A stretch of 64,000 nucleotides of DNA from the NCBI GenBank assembly GCA_940671915.1, contig CALNVZ010002974.1, positions 19,689,938 through 19,753,937 on the forward strand, written 5' to 3'. A model generated the notes under the pieces. That model did no database searches, had not been told where the DNA came from, and saw nothing but the letters and a program-made list of their open reading frames with translations. The position numbers were made by a program, and so were the translations under genes. How positions within the stretch are numbered: position 1 is the first letter of the stretch; each line of letters begins with the position of its first letter. The DNA is from Paracentrotus lividus. Taxonomy: Eukaryota; Echinodermata; Echinoidea; Camarodonta; Echinidae. Below, in pieces: positions 57,226 to 64,000 of the stretch.

Positions 57226-58839
57226 GAGAGACAAAATGTGCTTGAATGTACAGGGTAGTGATGAAAGATCTCCATGTTAAACAGGATTCCAAATTTGTGT
57301 CTACTATATAATAAGCCCCCATTATTTATAGGCCTAATGACTACCAAAGTATCTCAGAAAAATACCTCAGTCATATTTCATCAGATATCAGACATAACAA
57401 TCCACATGTATAATTAACCTATCAAAAGAGAAATTTAAAGGTCTCAATTGAATAAAACTGCATCCAGATTTGTAGTGCCATTTCCAGCTCGAACTGTTTT
57501 GCAACTATACCTGGCCTATTGCCAGCAAATTTTTTTTTTTTTCATTGGTCATATCGAAATCACAGACTAATTAGTTTTTCGACACCATCTGAGAGACAAG
57601 ACAATGCCATGAATAAATAACTCTTAATTTATTGAAAATTACAAAGGACCCGTAATAAATATGGAGCTTTCAGCAGTGACACAAAATGATTGAAGGAAGA
57701 AAGAGGTCATGCATATATTATGTTGGACTGCTCCAATATCAAACAAATCAAGACTATTAATTTTAAAGTGACAAGCTATGCAAAAGATTATTAACTTATT
57801 TTTCATATTTTCTTTTGATATTGTACATAATCAGCACGGGCCAGATGAGATATTTATCATCTTACAAACATCGTTTCCCTAGGTTTATCAGTGAAAGACA
57901 GAAATCCATAAAATGGCAGATTAATGGGCTTTGGCCCTTTCACAATGTTTATATATTGAGCCATTTAATACTTTAAAGCATCTCATATCAAATGATGACT
58001 CATTGAATAGTTATTAATATGTTTACACATAGACTGGTATTAAAACAGCATGAGCATAGTTTTGAAATGCTGAAAAACATGAAAATTGTCCATCATTCCA
58101 CCAACAAGAAAATTTGACCTTTTAAAGAATTAAACAACCCCCCCCCCATGTATACTCATTACTAAATGCTATTAACAACTTTCCTCAAACTATGCTAAAT
58201 TATTTAAAATCATTACAAGAATCTGCCCTGACAGAATTTATATATCTAGGCCTATAAAGAAAATGGGAGATTTTGAAATGATATAAATCATCTACAGCGG
58301 CCCACTTTATGTCGGTTCCGTCGCTCTTTTACCTCCGTGGCTCCGTCAAACAGCAAATCTACAGCTAGTAGATTAACACATATTAGCCCCACATATAGGC
58401 CTAAATGCAAGCTATTTATATGGCATTGTAATTGTACACCGGTTATTAGACGAGAGGGGCTATCTATGACATGGTCATTATTATCATTAGCTGTGAGAGG
58501 GGAGGAATGCTTGTTATGTGTGTTAGGTCATCAGGGTTTCCCTGCATCCATGTTTATCTAACGAGTCATCAAGCCGAGCCTTGTATTTGCTTTCTTGACA
58601 GTGATTGTAGCATCCCTGGCCTGGCACTAACACCAAGCAACCCTAGCCCATCAATCTTGTCCAAAGTCAACTTCTTATCCGTTTGTTTAGAGCTGAAAGG
58701 GCGTTATCTTGGTAAAGATATGAGAAACGACCTTCTTGCTTGCAAAGTAGAATCTTCTTCATTCTGCCTCACAAAACCCTATCTTCCTTTTCAAAATGTT
58801 GGGTATCAGTATCTTTTCTTCTATACTGCTTTAAAGTTT
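57226..58839. other. noncoding sequence, nothing recognised
   Basis: AT-rich. An open frame on the plus strand from 58471 to 58974 (167 codons) crosses into the repeat that follows and shows no domain, so it is not called as a gene. Confidence 0.55.
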
Positions 58840-58844
58840 GTACA

Positions 58845-58995
58845 CTGGAAACTCATTATAAAGAGGTCCGATATAACAAGGTTCTTGATAAGACAATGTA
58901 ATTTTGCTGTTCCAAGCTCTTTGTATTATTTTGTTTTTTGTTTTTTCTTTCAGATTGAGAGATTCCTAATTTAAAAGGTAATTTCCATCACCGCA
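58845..58995. repeat. interspersed repeat, copy 2
   Basis: Second copy of the repeat at 40680-40780, sharing TTTGCTG then TTCCAAGCTCT and GGTAATTTCCAT in the same order. Confidence 0.7.
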
Positions 58996-59859
58996 AGGAT
59001 CTCGTTATGACAAGTTTCAAATGTACTCCCAAGTCCAATCTTCAACACCTTAGCCCAATTCACAAATCAGCGGATAAAACATTTCTATCAGGATATCATT
59101 TCATTCTTGAGATCTCGTCTTCAGCTCTGCTCCGTCAATCTCTCTCTCCATTACTTTTAACCTACTGGAGATGATTATATTTTCATACCACATATATTCA
59201 CAAAAGTATTCTGGGCTCGATTATCGAGGAGTTTCTCTCTTTATAAATATCATAAGGTATGTGATCTAAGGCAGACCACATTTAAGACCATTTCTTCCTG
59301 TCTTTGTATACAGAGATAACATAGAACCTTTCACCATCATCACTTTGGTTTAAAAAATAGAGCAGTGAAAATGAAAGCTCCTGCCGTAAACCGATAAATG
59401 AAAAGGCAATCGTTGATGGGGATCGAAACGAGATTTACTGTCTTGCCAGAACCAGTGCTGTCTCTTTCAGTTATTCGCTCCAAAAGTAGGTACTGAAATA
59501 TCAACAAATAATTCACAGCTATCATTTCTTCCCACTTTCTCTGTTTAGTGGAATAACAAACATTCAAATAGCAACCTTCTTTCCAGGCAGGGTGGAAAGA
59601 TATGTTTTCACACCTGAGAGTAACACCAGAACAAAGAGGTGAACTAAAGGAATGCATGTGTATTTTTTTACTTGGAACTTTTACGAAGGCCTAATTGCTT
59701 AAAAGCAAAGTTACCTCAGGGACTACCTTCCGATATGGCACACTTGGAAGGGGACTTGGGTACGAAAAAGGTAGGACAAGTTTTCATACCTATTTCCAAA
59801 GCCACCTTGGACATGACCCAGTCCCAATCGAGGTAGCTTTAAAAATAAATGTAACAAGG

Positions 59860-59945
59860 GTCTTGGTTTTGAGACCTGGACCTCCCGAATACTAGACCAT
59901 TACTCTAAACCTACTCTTGCAGACAACTGAGCTATCAAATCTCCT
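59860..59945 (-). mobile_element. tRNA-headed SINE-like sequence (minus strand)
   Basis: On the minus strand an A-box TAGCTCAGTTGT (59923-59934) and B-box-like GGTCTCAAAACC (59865-59876) have tRNA-like spacing. The A box is a near-perfect match to eukaryotic tRNA genes; the B box lacks the canonical GGTTCGA. Sequence continuing to about 59690 may be the SINE body. Confidence 0.55.
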
Positions 59946-60745
59946 GTCAGCTATTGAAAGTATCCTGACCACACATGAGTGATAAAATCTAAATAAACAG
60001 TTTATGTCTGACATGGAAGTCTATCCCAGAAATCAAGACAATGACTTTGTTTGTTTTTGGTTAGAATTATTGCCACATTGTTGTCTGGTGAAGATTATAT
60101 AAAAGGTATTTTGAAAAGACCCTAGGACATTAAAAAAGAAAAGAAAGTACACCTCTATTTCTTTAGAAGCAGGAAAACGCGAAAAACCGTCTCTGACATA
60201 GATTAAACAATCTCTTCCTGAATATATCTACCTGGTAATGTTTATTTTGGATTATGATCTGGAATCATATGAATCATTGATTTGGGGAAGCTGGTGTTCA
60301 TCGACAGTGAATCTTTAAAAGAAATAGTAAAATCCACGGAATTAACACAACTTTGGTTATTATTCCATTTTCAAATAATAATTCAAGCTTCTTGACCTCA
60401 CAAGGGAAATTTGACTCTAAATTGTATATGTTTATTAAGCATTTTTTGGTGCCATCTTGCCTGGTATGAAAAACAAAAACATTTTTGAAGGTCAACCTCA
60501 TGTATGAGGAAGGAAGACATTAAACCACAAGGATTTTAAAATAAAGTAATGAGGAAAAAAAAGAAAAAAAAGAGAAAAAAGACCCAGGTCCCATAACATC
60601 AAGGTTTTCATGTCTGTGTAAACAATCAGAAAATAAGCTAAACAACAAAATTTGATAGAGACATGAAAGTCACATGAAATTTCAGTTGGAAGATCAAAAG
60701 TTGGTGTTGTTCTTAGTTTTTACAGAAATGTCATTCATAGGTTCT
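59946..60745. other. noncoding sequence, nothing recognised
   Basis: AT-rich with an A-rich tract at 60555-60580. Confidence 0.6.
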
Positions 60746-60870
60746 AGGATAACTACCCCTTAACAATTACCCCCACCAAATATCTACCCCCTAAATCTAC
60801 ACCTAACCCTAACCGTATTCCGGGGGTAGTTGTCCTGGGGGTAATTGTCTAGGAGGTAGTTGTCCTGATG
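60746..60870. mobile_element. second copy of the GGTAGTTGTCCT palindromic element
   Basis: The left end AGGATAACTACCCC and right end GGTAGTTGTCCT mirror the element at 9226-9362. Internal CTAACCCTAACC and repeated GGGGGTAGTTGTCC units are present. Confidence 0.75.
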
Positions 60871-61423
60871 TGCATTAATAATGTGAGTATTTACCCCAAA
60901 AAAAATCATTTCTGAAATGCCTGGTAAATTAGGTTCTTGAATTCAACAATTGCCTCCTTTAATTCTGTTTAATCCATGAACTGGCTGATCATACACCAGG
61001 TCGACACCCTACTCTTTGTTTTTAACCTACACAGGTATGACCTCCTTTACACAGGACCTTTATTTAACATCCTTTCCAAAGGACCAATGTTAATTCATAC
61101 CTTACATCCTTTAAAGTGACAAAGCACTCTAACATTTGTCTGTCAGCATGATTCAAAACCAACATTGCTTATAATTATGCTCTATAGGCCCTACATCATG
61201 AAATTTAATTTCAAACATCAGTCCCTTTAACGATACCTACCAGGTACCCACCAGACACCTACCTGCTGTCGGCTTGTATAATTAACCAATCAGTAAACAA
61301 ATTATCCCTGAATCATAATGATATCAGGAAGTAATCAGGATATGAGCTTAAATAAGGTAAATGTGTTAATGACCCAGGTGGGTAGCAGATTCCTCTCATT
61401 ATGGAATACAAGGTTATTAGCTG
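60871..61423. other. noncoding sequence, nothing recognised
   Basis: AT-rich; no gene or repeat identified. Confidence 0.6.
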
Positions 61424-62215
61424 TGCTGATGGTATTTTGGGGCAGGGTGTAACGAACTGTTTATTACTTCAAACTTTCCCATTCTGAGGTCAAATGGACC
61501 TTTAAATCTGAAGTTTCTGTTAAATGTTTCAATTTTTCATTTAAATATTTAATTTAGTCTATTTGGGCTAAGTCTTTGGCCTATAGCCCATCTGGTCTAA
61601 TGCATATTTACATGTCGGTTTTCTGCTGATGGTATTTTGGGGAAGGGTGGAACAAACTGTTTATTATTTCAAACTTTCCCATTCTGAGGTCAAATGGACC
61701 TTTAAATCTGAAGTTTCAGTTAAATGTTTCAATTTTCATTTAAATATTCAATTTAGTCTATTTGGGCTAAGTCATTGGCCTATAGCTCATCTGGTCTAAT
61801 GCATATTTACATGTCGGTTTTCTAGTGATGGTATTTTGGGGAAGGGTGGAACAAACTGTTTATTGCTTCAAACTTTCCCCATCAGAGATCAAATGGACCT
61901 TTAAAACCAAAATTTTAGTTTAATGATTCAATTTTTTAAATTAAATACATAATTTAGATTATTTAGGCTAAAACTGTGGCCTTTGTTCATCTTGTCTAAT
62001 GCATATTTACACATTGGCAGTCCGCTAATGGTACTTTGGGGCAGGGCGGAACAAACTGTTTATTACTTCAAAACTTTCTCATTCTGACATCAAATGTACC
62101 TTTAAAAGCAAAATTTTAGTTTAATGATTCAATTTTTTCATATAAATACTTCATTTAGGTTATATAGGCTAAAACTGTGGCCTATGTTAATCTGGTATTG
62201 CCTATTACATGTATG
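61424..62215. repeat. four-copy 200-bp tandem repeat
   Basis: Units start at 61424, 61624, 61823 and 62023 with TGATGGTATTTTGGGG or close variants. Each contains AACTGTTTATT, TCAAATGGACCTTTAAA and GTCTAATGCATATTTACA. The first two units are the most alike; the fourth is the most diverged. Confidence 0.96.
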
Positions 62216-63184
62216 TAGGACATCCTTTATCAGACTGAAGTTGGTATACGGTGAAGGGTTCAGTCCACTAGAGGACATCCTGAATTGACCACGACAGAGA
62301 CAAGGGGAGTACTCTTCAAAATGTCAGTTTAGACATACTTCACAATGTTTGGGGATTACCTCGCAGAACGGAAATCTCTTGAAATCCTATCCTACATATT
62401 TCCCTATCTTCAGTATTCCTCTTCCCTCAGGGCTAGTTTTGACTGGAATCAAAGCACTATCATCCTGTTGAATGTTCAGAAGCTACACAGCCAATGACCA
62501 GAGGCATCTTGAGAAGAGTTACAATAGGAGAGGGAGGGTCAGACAAAATCAAATCAAAATTTTGAATACAGGGGTATTTAGAACCTCCTATATACTTTCC
62601 ATTTTGTATCAATTAAAACATTTTTCTAAAAGAACTATGCATCCTCGGCAGAGATTCGGAGGGAATTAATAAAGTGTAAAAGTTGTTTTCTCCTACATCA
62701 AAATTTATAATATTATCCTGATTGTGAACTTTTTCCACAACTTGTTTTGTGGTGGCTCTTTCATCATTTACAGGGGCTTTTTTTCCTATTTCATTAAATA
62801 ATACGACTCTACATTTCAACTCTGGAACACACCTTACATAAGACTCATAAAACTGGAGACGGTGCCCAATTAGGGTTAGTGGGATTGACTACTGGTTAAA
62901 ATAACCCATTAAGAGGCCGATTCATTTCCTTGAAGTCTAATTACTCATGACATCTTTCAAGAACATGTCAACTAACCCCAAAACTTGTCTCAGAACAATG
63001 GCCATTAAAATCTTAATTATTCTTATCTTATTCAAATGCACATGCACAAAACCAAAAAACACAACAAGAAAACTAAACTCAAATGCACTTACGTGTAACA
63101 ATTTTTATTTTCCTGCTACCTCACCCCCCCCCCAACTATTTCTCTGCATTTCCCTCTCTCTTCCCCCTTTTCTCATAGTTTTAT
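62216..63184. other. noncoding sequence, nothing recognised
   Basis: AT-rich with a C run near 63123-63133. No gene recognised. Confidence 0.6.
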
Positions 63185-63386
63185 TACAGTATAAGCAAAT
63201 ATTTCGCGTACAGATATTTTTGCGATTTTGGACTAGTTGGAGAAATTCACGAGAGCAAAATTTCGCAATTTTGGTGACGGTTTTATTACTATAAATAGCC
63301 TTGTATTGAAGTGGAAATTTTCGCGATGACTGACTCACGAAATTCGTGAAAATAAAGTCATCGCGAAAATAACCCCTTATACAGTA
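63185..63386. mobile_element. MITE-like element with TACAGTATAAG ends
   Basis: The left end TACAGTATAAGCAAATATTT and right end AATAACCCCTTATACAGTA are inverted. The interior is rich in TTCGCG/CGCGAA words in both orientations. About 202 bp, no coding capacity. Confidence 0.75.
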
Positions 63387-64000
63387 CATATCCATGATTT
63401 TAATCCCCCTAAAAAAAAATTCTGTGTTCCCTCCTCAGAGGAGGATCCAAATGGGGGCTAAAGAGGCATGCACCCCACTACTGTTTCTATTTAATACAGA
63501 TTTTTTCTGTCTGTGCCCTGCCCCCTCCCCCCACTGTATTTTCAAATTTGCCATTTAAGCCCCTCTATTTCTGAAAAACCTGGATCCTTCGAGGTTGCCA
63601 TTTTTTTGGTTGAGAAAGAGAAGGTCGTTAATGTAATTTTTGCCATTTTTTATTTCCTCAGAGTGAGAAGGGCTAGAAGTAATTTTCTTTGTTCTAAAAT
63701 TGGAATTGGTCTTTATTTCTAATTTTTGTTCAGATATGTTGTAAAAGATCTATCATTCATTCATCAACCAAACTTTTACTTCTTGTGACCTCCCGAAAAG
63801 GTATTTAAAAAAGCCCCCCCACCCCCCCCCTCAAAAACTTTAAACGCGATTATCTCACAAACACAAAAACGGGTTAACGCCCTTCTCTTCCTCAAACGAC
63901 GACGTTATGTCACTTTTGTCAGTCAATCTCTTCTTGGGCATGCCTAAAGGGCAAGCATCTCTATAGATCACTACCAATGTCTAAACAAGTCATAAATCTC
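63387..64000. other. noncoding sequence at the right edge
   Basis: Contains a GGATCC-type palindromic fragment (63440-63600, GAGGATCCAAATGGGGG to ACCTGGATCCTTC) and C runs near 63815-63830. No gene recognised. Confidence 0.55.

Noticed and set aside
58471-58974. 167-codon plus-strand open frame
   Set aside because: No domain, and it reads into an interspersed repeat; composition is like that of surrounding noncoding DNA.

Overview
This is a eukaryotic, AT-rich window dominated by introns and mobile-element debris. It carries one recognisable protein-coding gene, on the minus strand: the 5' part of a type XV/XVIII (multiplexin) collagen gene. The organism is probably a marine invertebrate deuterostome, most likely an echinoderm such as a sea urchin. 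This is inferred from the invertebrate-type multiplexin, the many short non-autonomous DNA transposons, degenerate palindromic repeats and the frequent short word TAGGCCT. No sequence here fixes the species.

The gene is read right to left. Eleven exons can be placed with splice signals and continuous reading phase. A 554-bp exon (27576-28129) plus a 69-bp exon (27089-27157) encode the thrombospondin/laminin-G-like N-terminal (TSPN) domain with its two cysteines. Two short exons (25716-25775 and 10813-10911) each open with a Ser-Gly-Ser-Gly motif in an acidic setting and are likely glycosaminoglycan attachment segments. Exon 7591-7810 carries a Thr/Pro/Ser-rich linker and the start of the triple helix. 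Six further exons (6568-6621, 4096-4229, 3418-3504, 2660-2695, 1578-1649, 336-431) encode Gly-X-Y repeats with one clear interruption. The rest of the collagen region and the C-terminal (endostatin-type) part would lie beyond the left edge. A weak candidate for the first coding exon lies at 33462-33555; otherwise the signal-peptide exon is unidentified.

Region by region: 1-7.8 kb holds the compact collagenous exons with short introns; 7.8-10.8 kb is a repeat-filled intron; 10.9-25.7 kb is a 14.8-kb intron; 25.7-28.1 kb holds the N-terminal domain exons; 28.1-64 kb shows no supported gene and is probably a long 5' intron or upstream sequence. That last region is full of elements with terminal inverted repeats. 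Several are flanked by TTA or TAA duplications, the hallmark of PIF/Harbinger elements. There is also a nested 2.7-kb insertion carrying nine same-orientation copies of a 14-bp semi-palindrome, two tRNA-headed SINE-like pieces and a four-copy 200-bp tandem repeat.

The most unusual signals are three partial tandem duplications that copied splice boundaries of this collagen gene (exons 336-431, 1578-1649 and 25716-25775), and the nested element with the 14-bp motif. No CRISPR array, bacterial operon, rRNA gene or intact transposase gene was seen.
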